A stretch of 64,000 bases of DNA from Ralstonia sp. RRA (GTDB lineage: Bacteria; Pseudomonadota; Gammaproteobacteria; Burkholderiales; Burkholderiaceae), in NCBI RefSeq assembly GCF_037023145.1, contig NZ_CP146091.1, forward strand, positions 2,604,001 through 2,668,000, given 5' to 3'. Both the position numbers and the translations under genes were made by a program. The notes beneath the pieces are model-generated. The model did not search any database. It saw only the letters and a program-made list of their open reading frames with translations, and had not been told where the DNA came from. Positions 1 to 9,829 of this stretch are shown one piece after another (position 1 is the stretch's first letter; each line of letters starts with the position of its first letter).

Positions 1-401
1 TGGTTTGCACGCTCCTTCAGGCGCGGGAAGATGCCGAACATGCGGTCGATGTCGGCCTTGATCTGCGCCTCGTCGTCGCGCGTGAAGGCACCCATCTGCA
101 GGTTCTCGACGATGGTCATGCGCGCGAACACGCCGCGGCCTTCCGGCACCATCGCCAGACCCTGCTTGAGCAGGTTGTAGCTCGGCACGCCCTTGATGGA
201 CTTGCCCAGATACTGCACATCACCAGCGGCCCAGCCCTGCAGGCCGGTGATGGCCTTCATGGTGGTCGTCTTGCCGGCGCCGTTGGCACCGATCAGCGTG
301 ACCAGCTCACCTTCGCGAATCTCCAGATCCACGCCCTTGACTGCCTGGATGCCGCCGTAAGCGACTTTCAGGCTGTCGATCTTCAACATTACTGGTTTCA
401 T
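1..401 (-). CDS. livF: Branched-chain amino acid ABC transporter ATP-binding protein LivF, 3' end outside window
   Basis: This is one of the two cytoplasmic ATPases that power uptake of leucine, isoleucine, valine or related amino acids. About 133 residues from the start are visible; the rest lies beyond the left edge. The Walker A motif GANGAGKTT is clear near residues 39-47, and the reading frame stays open to the edge. The ATG at 399-401 begins MKPVMLKIDS; a second ATG four codons on is also possible. The gene follows livG by 16 nt in the same leftward operon. LivF rather than LivG is chosen from the order livH-livM-livG-livF and from the GIQAVKGVDLEI start typical of LivF. Confidence 0.9.
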   Translation of the reverse strand, partial: MKPVMLKIDSLKVAYGGIQAVKGVDLEIREGELVTLIGANGAGKTTTMKAITGLQGWAAGDVQYLGKSIKGVPSYNLLKQGLAMVPEGRGVFARMTIVENLQMGAFTRDDEAQIKADIDRMFGIFPRLKERAN

Positions 402-417
402 ATTCCGTTCCTCCGCA

Positions 418-1194
418 TCAGTGCGCCGATGCGCCGAGGTAGGCCTCGATCACGGCCGGGTTGCTCTGCACTTCCTGCGGCAGGCCTTGCGCGATCACCT
501 TGCCGTAGTCCAGCACGGTCAGGCGGTTGCACAGGCCCATCACCAGCTTCACGTCGTGTTCGATCAGCAGGATGGTTTTACCGTCGGAACGGATCTTGTC
601 GAGCAGGCCACGGAGCTCCACCTTTTCCGTGGCGTTCATGCCGGCAGCCGGTTCGTCCAGGGCCAGCAGCTTGGGCTGCGTGGCCAGGGCGCGGGCGATT
701 TCCAGACGACGCTGGTGACCGTACGACAGGTTGCGCGCCGTGTAGTTGGCGTACTTGCCGATGCCGACGTACTCGAGCAGGTCGTGCGCCCAGTCTTCGA
801 TGGAGGCTTCTTCCTCGCGTGCGGACTTGGTGCGGAACACTGCGCCGATCAGGCCAGCCTTGGTGCGCACGTGGCGGCCGACCATGACGTTTTCCGCCGC
901 AGTCATGTCGCCGAACAGGCGGATGTTCTGGAACGTGCGGGCGATACCGGCCTTGGCCACCTCGTGCACGGCGGTCGGCTGATACGGCACGCCGCCCAGC
1001 ACGAACTCACCTGCGTCGGGCGTGTACAGGCCCGTGATGACGTTGAAGAACGTGGTCTTGCCGGCACCGTTCGGGCCGATCAGACCGTAGATTTCGCCTT
1101 CGCGAATTTCCAGACTCACGTCGGACAGCGCTTGCAGGCCGCCGAAACGCTTCTGCACTCCTCGGATCGAGAGGAGGACGTTGTTATTGCTCAT
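418..1194 (-). CDS. livG: Branched-chain amino acid ABC transporter ATP-binding protein LivG
   Basis: This is the second ATPase of the Liv uptake system, 258 residues. It shows Walker A GPNGAGKTT, the signature LSYGHQRR, and Walker B LLALDEP. The frame is open for 11 more codons upstream, but the ATG at 1192-1194 (MSNNNVLLSI) gives the usual family length and places the start just beyond the stop of livM. It is the third gene of a leftward operon livH-livM-livG-livF and should be made together with the two membrane subunits. Confidence 0.93.
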   Translation of the reverse strand: MSNNNVLLSIRGVQKRFGGLQALSDVSLEIREGEIYGLIGPNGAGKTTFFNVITGLYTPDAGEFVLGGVPYQPTAVHEVAKAGIARTFQNIRLFGDMTAAENVMVGRHVRTKAGLIGAVFRTKSAREEEASIEDWAHDLLEYVGIGKYANYTARNLSYGHQRRLEIARALATQPKLLALDEPAAGMNATEKVELRGLLDKIRSDGKTILLIEHDVKLVMGLCNRLTVLDYGKVIAQGLPQEVQSNPAVIEAYLGASAH

Positions 1195-1207
1195 GTGCGT
1201 GCCTCCA

Positions 1208-2335
1208 TCAGATACGGGACAGTCCACCAGCCCGCTGCTTCTGCGGACGGTCTTCCTTGCGCGGCGAGGGCCACAGGCCCGACGGGCGATACAGCATCAC
1301 CACGACCATCGCCAGGCCGAACAGCAACTGACGCAGCACTTCCGCTTCCACGATCACATGGCCAAACAGCTTGTTCTGCACCGGCTCGGCCAGCGCACGC
1401 AGCAGCTCTTGGAAACCCACCAGCAGGATGCCGCCCAGGATCACGCCCGGGATATGCCCCATGCCGCCCAGCACGACGATCGCCAGGATGTAGATCGACT
1501 CCCACAGCACGAACGATTCCGGTGACACAAAGCCTTGGAACGACGCGAACATCGCCCCCGACACACCACCGAACGACGCGCCCATGGCAAAGGCCAGCAG
1601 CTTGATGTTGCGGGTGTTGATGCCCATCGCCTTGGCAGCGATTTCATCTTCACGCAGCGCCACCCATGCACGACCGATACGCGAGTTCTGCAACCGCAGG
1701 CACACGATGATGATGATCGCGGCCAGCAGCACGAACAGGTAGTAGTACATGTAGACCGAGTCGAAGCGGATGCCGAAGAAGTCATGGCGCTTCGAGAAGT
1801 CAAACCCGAAGATCTTGACCGGCTCGATCAGGTTGATGCCCTTCGGACCGTTGGTGATGTTCACCGGGCGGTCGAGGTTGTTCATGAAGATCCGGATGAT
1901 TTCACCAAAGCCCAGCGTCACGATAGCGAGGTAGTCACCGCGCAGCTTCAGCACCGGCGTGCCCAGCAGAATGCCGAACAACGCCGCCAGCCCAGCACCC
2001 AGCGGGATCACCCACCAGACGATGAGGTGCAGCCCATTCGGGAACAACTGATGAATCCACTCGAACTGGTTCGACAGGTGCGGCGAACCCAGCAACGCCA
2101 TCATGTAGGCGCCCACCGCGTAGAACGCGATGTAGCCCAAGTCGAGCAGGCCAGCAAAGCCCACCACGATGTTCAGGCCCAGGGCCAGCATGATGTACAG
2201 CAGTGCGAAGTCCAGCACGCGCACCCAGTAGTTGCCACCTGCGGCACCCACGATGAACGGCGCGAAGATCGCGAGGATCAGGAAGCCGTACAGCGCGGCG
2301 CGCGTCTTCATCGGCGCTTTGAAATTTTCTGTCAT
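1208..2335 (-). CDS. livM: Branched-chain amino acid ABC transporter permease LivM
   Basis: This inner-membrane permease has 375 residues and many hydrophobic segments. The family hallmark is the stretch around GLNIVVGFAGLLDLGYIAFYAVGAY, and it has the EAA-like loop LREDEIAAKAMGIN. The open frame extends upstream, but the ATG at 2333-2335 (MTENFKAPMK) is preceded by an AAGGGGAGC ribosome-binding site, so the shorter start was chosen. It begins 10 nt after the livH stop. It pairs with LivH to form the membrane channel. Confidence 0.93.
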   Translation of the reverse strand: MTENFKAPMKTRAALYGFLILAIFAPFIVGAAGGNYWVRVLDFALLYIMLALGLNIVVGFAGLLDLGYIAFYAVGAYMMALLGSPHLSNQFEWIHQLFPNGLHLIVWWVIPLGAGLAALFGILLGTPVLKLRGDYLAIVTLGFGEIIRIFMNNLDRPVNITNGPKGINLIEPVKIFGFDFSKRHDFFGIRFDSVYMYYYLFVLLAAIIIIVCLRLQNSRIGRAWVALREDEIAAKAMGINTRNIKLLAFAMGASFGGVSGAMFASFQGFVSPESFVLWESIYILAIVVLGGMGHIPGVILGGILLVGFQELLRALAEPVQNKLFGHVIVEAEVLRQLLFGLAMVVVMLYRPSGLWPSPRKEDRPQKQRAGGLSRI

Positions 2336-2345
2336 GGCGCTCCCC

Positions 2346-3281
2346 TTATGCGCGGTCCGCAACGCGTTCGCCCATGATGCCGGACGGGCGGAACAGCAGC
2401 ACGCCAATCAGCACGATGAACGCGAACACATCCTGGTAGTTCGAACCGAACACACCGCCAGTCAAGTCCCCGATATAGCCGGCACCCAGCGCCTCGATCA
2501 GGCCCAGCAGCATGCCGCCCACCATGGCGCCTGCCAGGTTGCCGATGCCGCCCAGCACTGCGGCGGTAAACGCCTTCAGGCCCGGGATGAAACCCATGTA
2601 GAAGTGGGCGTTGCCGTAGTTGGTCGCCATCATCACGCCCGCGACGGCTGCCAGGGCAGCGCCGATCATGAAGGTGGCGGAGATCACGAAGTTCGGGTTG
2701 ACGCCCATCAGGCCTGCCACACGCTGGTTCTCGGCGGTGGCGCGCATTGCGCGGCCGAGCTTGGTGCGGTTGACCAGCAGGATCAGCCCGATCATCACCA
2801 GGATGGCCACCACGATGATGACGATTTCCTTGCCGGTGATGGTCGCGCCGGTAGAGCCGATATCAATCGGGCTCGAAGGCAGCAGCTGCGGGAAGGTCAG
2901 CGGGTTACGCGACCAGATCATCATCGCCAGGGTCTGCAGCACGATCGACACGCCGATGGCGGTGATCAGCGGTGCCAGACGCGGCGCATTGCGCAGCGGC
3001 CGGTAGGCAACCCGTTCGATGGTGTACGCCACGATGGCACAGACCGGCATTGCAAACAGCAGCGCAATGACGAGCGTGAGCCAGTCAGGCAGATTGGGGA
3101 AGTACTTCTGGAGGAAGTTGATGGCGGTCAACGCGGACATTGCACCGACCATCAGGACATCGCCGTGGGCGAAGTTGATGATGCCGAGAATACCGTAGAC
3201 CATGGTGTAGCCAAGTGCGATCAGCGCGTAAATGCTGCCGAGCACCAGACCGTTCACGATCTGCTGGATAAAGATATCCAT
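2346..3281 (-). CDS. livH: Branched-chain amino acid ABC transporter permease LivH
   Basis: This inner-membrane permease has 311 residues. The N-terminal pattern MDIFIQQIVNGLVLGSIYAL and the nearby LGYTMVYGILGIINFAHGD are characteristic of LivH. It is the first membrane-subunit gene downstream of the binding-protein gene, from which it is separated by 231 bp holding a strong hairpin at 3435-3473. Any transcription arriving from the binding-protein promoter must read through that hairpin. Confidence 0.94.
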   Translation of the reverse strand: MDIFIQQIVNGLVLGSIYALIALGYTMVYGILGIINFAHGDVLMVGAMSALTAINFLQKYFPNLPDWLTLVIALLFAMPVCAIVAYTIERVAYRPLRNAPRLAPLITAIGVSIVLQTLAMMIWSRNPLTFPQLLPSSPIDIGSTGATITGKEIVIIVVAILVMIGLILLVNRTKLGRAMRATAENQRVAGLMGVNPNFVISATFMIGAALAAVAGVMMATNYGNAHFYMGFIPGLKAFTAAVLGGIGNLAGAMVGGMLLGLIEALGAGYIGDLTGGVFGSNYQDVFAFIVLIGVLLFRPSGIMGERVADRA

Positions 3282-3434
3282 GAGAACAGCTCCTGCTATG
3301 CCTTGCTTTGTTGTAGGCGACGGGATGGCGCGCCCGCAAGGTATGCGATCAATCGGATGGGTAAGGTGAGGTTGCTGGTAAGCGGCCTGCCGAACGCGCC
3401 CATGGTGAGGGCCTTGTATGACTGGCTAGGCTAT

Positions 3435-3473
3435 AAAAAACGGCACCGCAAGGGTATGCGCGGTGCCGTTTTT
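3435..3473 (-). terminator. Hairpin with T-tract between the binding-protein gene and livH
   Basis: A 9-bp perfect stem (cggcaccgc / gcggtgccg) is extended by A/T pairs, with a run of six T on the minus strand. It lies 39 bp below the stop of the binding-protein gene and 153 bp above livH. It looks like an intrinsic terminator, and within an operon it probably acts as a partial one that keeps the binding protein in excess over the permease. It is nearly symmetric, so it would also work on the plus strand. Confidence 0.8.
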
Positions 3474-3512
3474 AAGGGCAAATCGTAATGAGAATCGCCC
3501 TTCGATTACTGA

Positions 3513-4721
3513 TTACATCTTCACAACGTCAAGGACGGTCTTCTTCTTGTCCTTGTAGTTGTACAGGGTGATGGAGCCTTGCTTCAGGTCACCCTTCTCG
3601 TCGAACGAGATGTTGCCGATCACGCCGTTGTAGTTGGTTGCCGGCATGGCAGCCAGGATCTTGGCCGCATCGGTCGAGTTGGCACGCTTCATCGCGTCGA
3701 TGATCACGTTGACAGCGTCATACGTGAACGGTGCGTAGATCTGCACCGGCGTGTGGAAACGGTCTTGGTACTTCTTGTCGAAGTCCGCGCCCTTTTCCAT
3801 CTTCGACAGCGCCAAGCCTGCTTCCGAGCAGACGATGTTGTCGATGGCATCGCCAGCCAGTTCAGCAACCTTGTCGGTACACACGCCATCGCCGCCGACG
3901 ATCTTGGCGGTGATGCCAAGTTCCTTGGCTTGCTTGGCGAACGGACCGCCGGTGGCATCCATGCCGCCGTACATGATCACGTCCGGCTTCTTGCCCTTGA
4001 TCTTGGTCAGAATGGCCTTGAAGTCGGTGGCCTTGTCGTTGGTGGCTTCACGTGCCACAACGCTCACGCCGTCCGCCTTCGCGGTCTTCTCGAACTCGTC
4101 GGCCAGGCCCTTACCGTAGGCGGTGGCATCGTCAACGATGGCCACGGTCTTTGCGCCCAGGGTCTTGGCAGCATAGTTGGCCAGTGCCGGGCCTTGCTGC
4201 GCGTCGGTCGCAACCACACGGTAGGTCGTCTTGAAGCCTTGCTTGGTGTAGTCGGGGTTCGTCGACGACGGCGAAATCTGCACGATGCCTGCATCGCTGT
4301 AGATCTTGGAAGCCGGGATCGAAACGCCCGAGTTCAGGTGGCCGACGACGGCAACAACCTTCTCGTCAACCAGCTTCTGCGCCACGGCGGTGCCGGTCTT
4401 CGGGTCGCCCGCATCGTCTTCACCGACCAGTTCCAGCTTGATCTTCTTGCCGTCGATGGTCAGGCCTTCCTTGTTGGCTTCCTCAACGGCCAGGCGCGCA
4501 CCGTTTTCGTTGTCTTTGCCAAGGTGAGCAATACCGCCCGTGAGCGGAGCCGCGTGACCGATCTTGATGACGGTCTCGCCGCCGCCGGCAGCTGCGGCCG
4601 GAGCCGACGTTGCTGCAGGTGCAGCAGCTTGGTCTGCGGGCTTTTCCTCGTTCTTACCGCAAGCTGCTACGAGTGCCACGGCAGCCGCAAGCGGCAGAAC
4701 TTTGGCAAACTTGATTTGCAT
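3513..4721 (-). CDS. Branched-chain amino acid ABC transporter substrate-binding lipoprotein
   Basis: This is the extracytoplasmic receptor of the Liv system, 402 residues. The N terminus has a signal peptide ending in the lipobox LVAAC with Cys at residue 21, so it should be a lipid-anchored periplasmic protein. A flexible Ala/Pro/Thr-rich linker follows at residues 22-48, then the type I periplasmic-binding fold starting IKIGHAAPLTGGIAHLGKDNENG. The fold is of the LivJ/LivK type; the exact amino acid bound cannot be read from the sequence. It lies upstream of livHMGF in the same direction. Confidence 0.92.
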   Translation of the reverse strand: MQIKFAKVLPLAAAVALVAACGKNEEKPADQAAAPAATSAPAAAAGGGETVIKIGHAAPLTGGIAHLGKDNENGARLAVEEANKEGLTIDGKKIKLELVGEDDAGDPKTGTAVAQKLVDEKVVAVVGHLNSGVSIPASKIYSDAGIVQISPSSTNPDYTKQGFKTTYRVVATDAQQGPALANYAAKTLGAKTVAIVDDATAYGKGLADEFEKTAKADGVSVVAREATNDKATDFKAILTKIKGKKPDVIMYGGMDATGGPFAKQAKELGITAKIVGGDGVCTDKVAELAGDAIDNIVCSEAGLALSKMEKGADFDKKYQDRFHTPVQIYAPFTYDAVNVIIDAMKRANSTDAAKILAAMPATNYNGVIGNISFDEKGDLKQGSITLYNYKDKKKTVLDVVKM

Positions 4722-5059
4722 GAGTGATCTCCTAGATCTCGCAAGAGCAAGAAGAGCGTCCTGCCTCCCGGCCGCTCCCCCTGCGCCGATTGTTTCAATT
4801 TGAAACGCGCGAATTGTATCCCCTTTTTTTGCGGATGCAATACGCGTCGCAACAACGATTTTTACAGTAACTACGCCGCTTTACGGGCTTTCCCCAATGC
4901 CCAAACAGGCGTCATTTCGCGCAGGCATTCGCGAATGGCAGGCAGGTATAACAAGAAGCATGCCAGAGTAGGGGAAACCCCGTACCCGCGCGGCTTGGCG
5001 GGCGATCCGTACGGTAAATCAAGGCTTTACAGGCATTCAAGCTGTTTTTGCAATGCACA
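4722..5059. other. Intergenic region upstream of the Liv binding-protein gene
   Basis: This 338-bp stretch lies between the binding-protein start and the ispH terminator. It contains the candidate promoter at 4813-4840 and a T7 tract at 4824-4830. I see no convincing gene in it on either strand; the short open frames lack ribosome-binding sites. Confidence 0.6.
4813..4840 (-). promoter_or_regulatory. Candidate sigma-70 promoter for the Liv binding-protein gene
   Basis: Read on the minus strand there is a TACAAT -10 box (5 of 6 consensus) with TTGCAT 16 nt upstream as a weak -35. The spacer carries an A7 tract. Transcription would start about 85 nt before the ATG at 4721. The -10 is good and the -35 poor, so an activator may be involved. 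Confidence 0.4.
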
Positions 5060-5093
5060 AAACAAAACGGCCACTCTAGTTAGAGTGGCCGTT
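5060..5093 (-). terminator. Intrinsic terminator of the fkpB-ispH operon
   Basis: A perfect 13-bp inverted repeat (aacggccactcta / tagagtggccgtt, at 5066-5078 and 5081-5093) is followed on the minus strand by TTTTGTTTTG. It sits about 90 bp below the ispH stop. The two central bases form too tight a loop, so the top pairs of the stem would open. Confidence 0.8.
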
Positions 5094-5185
5094 CGCATGT
5101 CAAAAGCGCTTTATGCACCGCATTAGGGCGCACCGCTTTTGTGCGCACATTACCCCCAATTAAGTGGGCATTTACATAATCGACT

Positions 5186-6160
5186 TCAATTGATTTGAAG
5201 CCCCCTCGGAAGGGGGAAGGACATGTTTTCTTGAATACCCTCGAGCGGGCGCACGGTGCGCGCACCCAGCGCCTTGAGCCGATCGACGATCGATTGCGCC
5301 AGTTCCTCTGGTGCTGAAGCGCCCGCCGTCAGGCCCACGCGGCGCTTGCCGGCCACCCACTCGGGCTTCACCTGCTCCGGCGTATCCACCATATAGGCAG
5401 GCACACCCAGCTTTTCGGCCAGTTCGCGCAGTCGATTCGAGTTCGAACTGTTCGGGCTACCCACCACGATGACCACCTCCACCTGCGGCGCCATGAACTT
5501 CACAGCGTCCTGGCGGTTCTGCGTGGCGTAGCAGATGTCCTGCTTCTTCGGTTCGTTCACAGCAGGGAAGCGCGCCTTGATGGCGGCCACGATCTCCTGC
5601 GTCTCATCCACCGACAACGTGGTCTGCGTGACATAGGCCAGTCGCGTCGGGTCCTTCACCGCGAGATGCGCCACATCATCGACGGATTCAACGAGCAGCA
5701 TGCCGTCGTCGGCCTGGCCCATGGTGCCTTCCACTTCGGGGTGCCCCTTGTGGCCGATCATGATGATCTCGAAGCCCTGTGAGCGCATCTTCGAAACCTC
5801 GACGTGCACCTTGGTCACCAGCGGGCAGGTCGCATCGAACACGCGCAGGCCGCGCGCCTCGGCCGCCTCGCGCACCGCGCGGGACACACCATGCGCGCTG
5901 AAGATGACCGTGCCGCCCACCGGCACATCGTCGAGTTCCTGCACGAACACCGCACCCTTGTTACGCAGATCGCTCACCACATAGGCGTTGTGCACGATCT
6001 CGTGGCGCACGTAGATGGGCGCGCCAAACAGTTGCAGCGCGCGCTCAACAATCTCGATGGCCCGGTCCACGCCGGCACAGAAGCCACGCGGCTGCGCGAG
6101 CAAAACCTCAGCATCGATCTGGGTGACTGGGTCGACCGGGGTGTTCATGGTGGTGCTCAT
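5186..6160 (-). CDS. ispH: 4-hydroxy-3-methylbut-2-enyl diphosphate reductase IspH
   Basis: This is the last enzyme of the non-mevalonate isoprenoid pathway. It reduces HMBPP to IPP and DMAPP with a cluster held by three cysteines. The 324 residues show the family opening [14 protein letters not shown] with the first Cys, then [11 protein letters not shown] with the second, and SSNSNRL near the substrate pocket. The third Cys is in [10 protein letters not shown]. Its ATG overlaps the TAA of fkpB by one base, so the two are translationally coupled. A closer in-frame ATG (MNTPVD) four codons downstream is an alternative start. Confidence 0.96.
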   Translation of the reverse strand: MSTTMNTPVDPVTQIDAEVLLAQPRGFCAGVDRAIEIVERALQLFGAPIYVRHEIVHNAYVVSDLRNKGAVFVQELDDVPVGGTVIFSAHGVSRAVREAAEARGLRVFDATCPLVTKVHVEVSKMRSQGFEIIMIGHKGHPEVEGTMGQADDGMLLVESVDDVAHLAVKDPTRLAYVTQTTLSVDETQEIVAAIKARFPAVNEPKKQDICYATQNRQDAVKFMAPQVEVVIVVGSPNSSNSNRLRELAEKLGVPAYMVDTPEQVKPEWVAGKRRVGLTAGASAPEELAQSIVDRLKALGARTVRPLEGIQENMSFPLPRGLQIN

Positions 6161-6645
6161 TACAGAATGCCGATCAGCTGGACTTCGAACAGGATGGTCT
6201 GCCCAGCCAGCGGGTGGTTGAAATCGAACAGCGCAGAGGTTTCGCCAATCTCTTTCAGCACGCCGGCGTACTTGCCACCGCTCGGTGCGTTGAATTCAAC
6301 CAGGTCGCCTGGCTGGTAGTCCTCTTCAAACGAGGAGTTTTCACGCAGCGTGGCCAGCGACACGCGCTGCAGCAGCTCCGGATTGCGCGGGCCGAATGCA
6401 TGCTCGGGCGTCAGGCGGAACGTCGTGCGCTCGCCCTCGCGCATACCGAACAGCGCCTGCTCCAGCGTCGGTGCCAGTTGCCCCTGGCCGAGCAGCAGCG
6501 TCGCGGGCTTGTCACCAAAGGTGGTAACGACGTCCGTATCGTTCTCCAGGGCGACGCGGTAGTGCAGCGTCAAATAGGAATCCGCCCCAACTACCTTGCC
6601 TGCGCCGCTTGCCGACGCCTGATTCGTCAAATCTTGCACGCTCAA
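6160..6645 (-). CDS. fkpB: FKBP-type peptidyl-prolyl isomerase (SlpA/FkpB-like)
   Basis: This is a 161-residue cytoplasmic FKBP-family protein of the SlpA/SlyD type. It carries the FKBP core opening [21 protein letters not shown], the GQGQLAP turn, and the insert-in-flap region around residues 80-130. The FkpB-ispH neighbourhood is seen in many proteobacteria, which supports the call. The stop TAA shares one base with the ispH ATG. The role is presumed folding help; no specific client can be read from the sequence. Confidence 0.92.
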   Translation of the reverse strand: MSVQDLTNQASASGAGKVVGADSYLTLHYRVALENDTDVVTTFGDKPATLLLGQGQLAPTLEQALFGMREGERTTFRLTPEHAFGPRNPELLQRVSLATLRENSSFEEDYQPGDLVEFNAPSGGKYAGVLKEIGETSALFDFNHPLAGQTILFEVQLIGIL

Positions 6646-6764
6646 CCTGCTTGACCAAAAAGTAACCCGTTATTGTACGTCAGCCCTCCTCTCGGTCGCT
6701 GGCGCGGCGCCTGCTGCACACAGGCCGCACGCGGGCAATCAGCGCCCTCCCCAACACTATCTAT

Positions 6765-7439
6765 ATGGCAATTGTCGACTGGCCCGCCCACGAGCGGCCG
6801 CGTGAAAAACTGCTCGCCCAGGGCCCTGCCGCGCTCTCCGATGCGGAATTACTGGCCATCTTCCTGCGCGTGGGCGTGCCGGGCAAAAGCGCCGTCGACC
6901 TGGCGCGCGAGTTGCTCACCCATTTCGGCTCACTCGGGCGGCTGTGCCACGCCTCGCAGCAGGAGTTCTCGTCGATCCATGGCATGGGGCCGGCCAAGTA
7001 CGCGCAACTGCATGCGCTACTGGAAGTGGCTCGACGCGCGCTCAAGGAAGACATCACCCATGGCCAGACCTTCGATTCCCCACAGAGCGTGAAGGATTTC
7101 CTGCGACTGTCGCTCGGCCACCGCCCGCACGAAGTCTTCGCCTGTCTGTTTCTGGATGTGCGACACCGACTGATTGCGTGGGAGGAGCTTTTCCGCGGCA
7201 CGCTGACCGAGGCGCGCGTCTATCCCCGTGAGATCGCCAAGCGCGCCCTGCATCACAATGCTGCTGCCGTCATCCTGGCCCACAACCACCCCACCGGCCA
7301 CGCCGAGCCCAGCGAATCCGACATTGTTCTGACCCGGGAACTATGCCGCGCGCTGGCGCTGCTCGATGTGATTGTTCTGGATCACATGATCGTTGGCCGC
7401 ACCACGGTCTACGGCTTTCTGGAACACGGCAAGATGTAG
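6765..7439 (+). CDS. radC: RadC family JAB-domain protein
   Basis: This 224-residue protein has an N-terminal helix-hairpin-helix region (residues about 1-75, with [15 protein letters not shown]) and a C-terminal JAB/MPN domain. The zinc motif is visible as [14 protein letters not shown] near residues 173-186. RadC was named for DNA repair, but its biochemical role is not settled. It is divergent from fkpB and stands alone, 180 bp ahead of rpmB. Confidence 0.93.
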   Translation: MAIVDWPAHERPREKLLAQGPAALSDAELLAIFLRVGVPGKSAVDLARELLTHFGSLGRLCHASQQEFSSIHGMGPAKYAQLHALLEVARRALKEDITHGQTFDSPQSVKDFLRLSLGHRPHEVFACLFLDVRHRLIAWEELFRGTLTEARVYPREIAKRALHHNAAAVILAHNHPTGHAEPSESDIVLTRELCRALALLDVIVLDHMIVGRTTVYGFLEHGKM

Positions 7440-7486
7440 CGCAGACGCCGCATCGCGCGTTGCTCAACGGCAATCCACTGATCCCG

Positions 7487-7516
7487 TTGATTTGTCAGCG
7501 GTTTTGTGTGTATAAT
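7487..7516 (+). promoter_or_regulatory. Candidate sigma-70 promoter for rpmB-rpmG
   Basis: A perfect TATAAT at 7511-7516 has TTGATT at 7487-7492 as -35 (4 of 6 consensus) with an 18-nt spacer. The rpmB ATG is about 100 nt downstream. A strong -10 fits a highly expressed ribosomal-protein operon. Confidence 0.6.
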
Positions 7517-7619
7517 CCGCGTTTCGCTGAAGTCCCACCTCTACAGTGGCGCTGCGCTTGGTTTTGGTCCCAGCGCCCGGTCGCAAACTGTAGCCAACGA
7601 ATTTAGTTAGGAGTGCTCC

Positions 7620-7853
7620 ATGGCACGCGTCTGTCAAGTGACCGGGAAAGCGCCGATGGTCGGCAATAACGTTTCCCACGCAAACAACAAGACCAAGCGC
7701 CGTTTTCTGCCGAACCTGCAGAACCGTCGCTTCTGGGTTGAATCCGAAAACCGCTGGGTGAGCCTGCGCGTCTCGAACGCCGGTCTGCGCCTGATCGATA
7801 AAAAAGGCATCGACGAAGTGCTCGTGGACCTGCGCGCACGCGGCGAAGTCTAA
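7620..7853 (+). CDS. rpmB: 50S ribosomal protein L28
   Basis: This 77-residue basic protein of the large ribosomal subunit begins [20 protein letters not shown], the L28 signature, and continues with [19 protein letters not shown]. Length is standard. A GGAG ribosome-binding site lies before the ATG. It is followed 14 bp later by rpmG, the usual L28-L33 pair. Confidence 0.98.
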   Translation: MARVCQVTGKAPMVGNNVSHANNKTKRRFLPNLQNRRFWVESENRWVSLRVSNAGLRLIDKKGIDEVLVDLRARGEV

Positions 7854-7867
7854 TTAGGAGTTAAATC

Positions 7868-8038
7868 ATGGCCAGCAAAGGCGGACGCGACAAGATCAAG
7901 CTGGAATCGACCGCAGGTACGGGTCATTTCTACACGACCACCAAGAACAAGCGCACCAAGCCGGAAAAGATGGAGATCATGAAGTTCGATCCCGTCGCCC
8001 GCAAGCACGTCGCTTACAAGGAAACCAAGATCAAGTAA
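7868..8038 (+). CDS. rpmG: 50S ribosomal protein L33
   Basis: This 56-residue protein begins [20 protein letters not shown] and contains [20 protein letters not shown], typical of L33. It lacks the zinc-binding cysteine pairs found in some L33 paralogues, so it is the zinc-independent form. The start ATG at 7868 is preceded by TTAGGAGTTAAATC. It is cotranscribed with rpmB and followed by a strong terminator. Confidence 0.98.
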   Translation: MASKGGRDKIKLESTAGTGHFYTTTKNKRTKPEKMEIMKFDPVARKHVAYKETKIK

Positions 8039-8082
8039 TCCTCTGGATTGCGCATCTTGTTTCCGTCGGCATGATCGACAGC

Positions 8083-8109
8083 AAAAACCCGCTTCAAGGC
8101 GGGTTTTTT
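8083..8109 (+). terminator. Intrinsic terminator after rpmG
   Basis: Stem aaaaacccgc / gcgggttttt with a six-base loop, followed by a T6 run, lies 45 bp below the L33 stop. Confidence 0.9.
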
Positions 8110-8227
8110 GTTGCCCGTCATTTGGCGAGAGTCGCGGTGTACACTGCTCCTCTTTCCGATTGACACGCGACTGTGCTAGGGCTTGCCCCGGTCTGCAGTC
8201 GCGTCTGCCTAGCGTCTCGCGTCTTCC

Positions 8228-9829
8228 ATGAATTTCGATGTTGCCGTCGTCGGCAGCGGTCTGGCGGGCCTGACCGTCGCCCTGCACCTCGCCGATCACC
8301 GCCGTGTGGTCGTCATCAGCAAACGCAGCTTGCCGGAAGGCGCCAGCGATTGGGCGCAGGGTGGCATTGCCGCTGTGCTCGACTCCGGCGACAGCCATGA
8401 TGAGCACGTCGACGACACGCTCATCGCCGGCGCAGGCCTGTGTGATGAAGCGGCCACGCGTTACATCGTCGAGAACGGACGCGAGGCGATCGAATGGCTG
8501 ATCGGCCACGGCGTGCCCTTTACGCGCGATGAACAGGCTGAACTTGGCTTCCACCTGACGCGCGAAGGCGGCCACCGCCATCGCCGCATCATCCACGCAG
8601 CCGATGCCACCGGCCATGCCGTGGTGACGACGCTCGTGGAAAAGGTACGCAATCACCCGAACATCACGCTGCTGGAAGACCATTTCGCGATCGACCTGAT
8701 TACCGATGCGAAGCTGGGCCAGCCAGGTACCCGTTGCCATGGCCTGTACGTGCTCGACTGCAAGAGCGGCCGCGTCAAGACACTCACCGCCAGCCAGACC
8801 GTGATGGCCACCGGCGGTGCGGGCAAGGTCTATCTCTATACGACGAACCCGGATACGGCCAGCGGCGATGGCATCGCCATGGCGTGGCGCGCCGGCTGCC
8901 GTGTGGCGAACATGGAGTTCATCCAGTTCCACCCGACCTGCCTCTACCACCCCTTCGCCAAGTCGTTCCTGATTACCGAAGCCGTGCGCGGCGAAGGCGG
9001 CAAGCTGATCCTGCCCGACGGCACGCGCTTCATGCCGGCGCACGACGAACGCGCCGAACTGGCCCCGCGCGACATCGTTGCCCGCGCCATCGACTTCGAG
9101 ATGAAGAAACGCGGCCTGGACTGCGTGTACCTCGACATCAGCCACCAGAGCCCCGAATTCCTCAAGGAACATTTCCCGACCATCCTGGCACGCTGCCTGG
9201 AGCTGGGCATCGACATCACGCGCCAGCCGATTCCGGTGGTGCCTGCCGCGCACTACACATGCGGCGGCGTGGTGACAGATCACATCGGTCGCACCGACAT
9301 CACCGGCCTGTACGCCGTGGGCGAAACGGCCTACACCGGCCTGCACGGCGCCAACCGGCTGGCGAGCAATTCGCTGCTGGAATGCATGGTGATCGGGCGC
9401 GGCGCGGCGGAAGACATCCTCGCGCAACCGCAATCGCAGCCGACGTCGGTGCAGATTCCCGCATGGGATGAAAGCCGCGTGACAGACGCCGACGAAGAAG
9501 TCGTCGTCTCGCACAACTGGGACGAGCTGCGCCGCATGATGTGGAACTACGTCGGCATCGTGCGCACGAACAAACGGCTCGAACGTGCGCAGCACCGCAT
9601 TGCCCTGCTGCGCGAAGAGATTGCCGAGTACTACAAGAATTTCCGCGTGAGCCACGATCTGCTGGAACTGCGCAACCTCGTCGAGGTAGCCTCGCTGATC
9701 GTCGATGGCGCGCTGTCACGGCACGAAAGCCGCGGCCTGCATTTCTCCCGCGACTACCCTGAGACGCTGCCCAAGGCACTGCCGACGGTCATGCAGCCGA
9801 CCCATCGGCAGATTGCCCGCAGGAACTAG
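8228..9829 (+). CDS. nadB: L-aspartate oxidase NadB
   Basis: This FAD enzyme oxidises L-aspartate to iminoaspartate, the first step of de novo NAD synthesis. The 533 residues start with the FAD-binding motif [20 protein letters not shown], followed by the NadB signature [24 protein letters not shown] FAD contacts ([16 protein letters not shown]) and the late [15 protein letters not shown] motif are present. The product feeds NadA, whose gene faces it from the right. Its TAG at 9827-9829 directly abuts the nadC stop. Confidence 0.96.
   Translation: MNFDVAVVGSGLAGLTVALHLADHRRVVVISKRSLPEGASDWAQGGIAAVLDSGDSHDEHVDDTLIAGAGLCDEAATRYIVENGREAIEWLIGHGVPFTRDEQAELGFHLTREGGHRHRRIIHAADATGHAVVTTLVEKVRNHPNITLLEDHFAIDLITDAKLGQPGTRCHGLYVLDCKSGRVKTLTASQTVMATGGAGKVYLYTTNPDTASGDGIAMAWRAGCRVANMEFIQFHPTCLYHPFAKSFLITEAVRGEGGKLILPDGTRFMPAHDERAELAPRDIVARAIDFEMKKRGLDCVYLDISHQSPEFLKEHFPTILARCLELGIDITRQPIPVVPAAHYTCGGVVTDHIGRTDITGLYAVGETAYTGLHGANRLASNSLLECMVIGRGAAEDILAQPQSQPTSVQIPAWDESRVTDADEEVVVSHNWDELRRMMWNYVGIVRTNKRLERAQHRIALLREEIAEYYKNFRVSHDLLELRNLVEVASLIVDGALSRHESRGLHFSRDYPETLPKALPTVMQPTHRQIARRN

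Noticed and set aside
2232..3488. 418-residue open frame on the plus strand
   Set aside because: Antisense to livM/livH; no domain and no ribosome-binding site.
7850..9655. 601-residue open frame on the minus strand
   Set aside because: It is antisense to nadB and covers rpmG as well; no family features.
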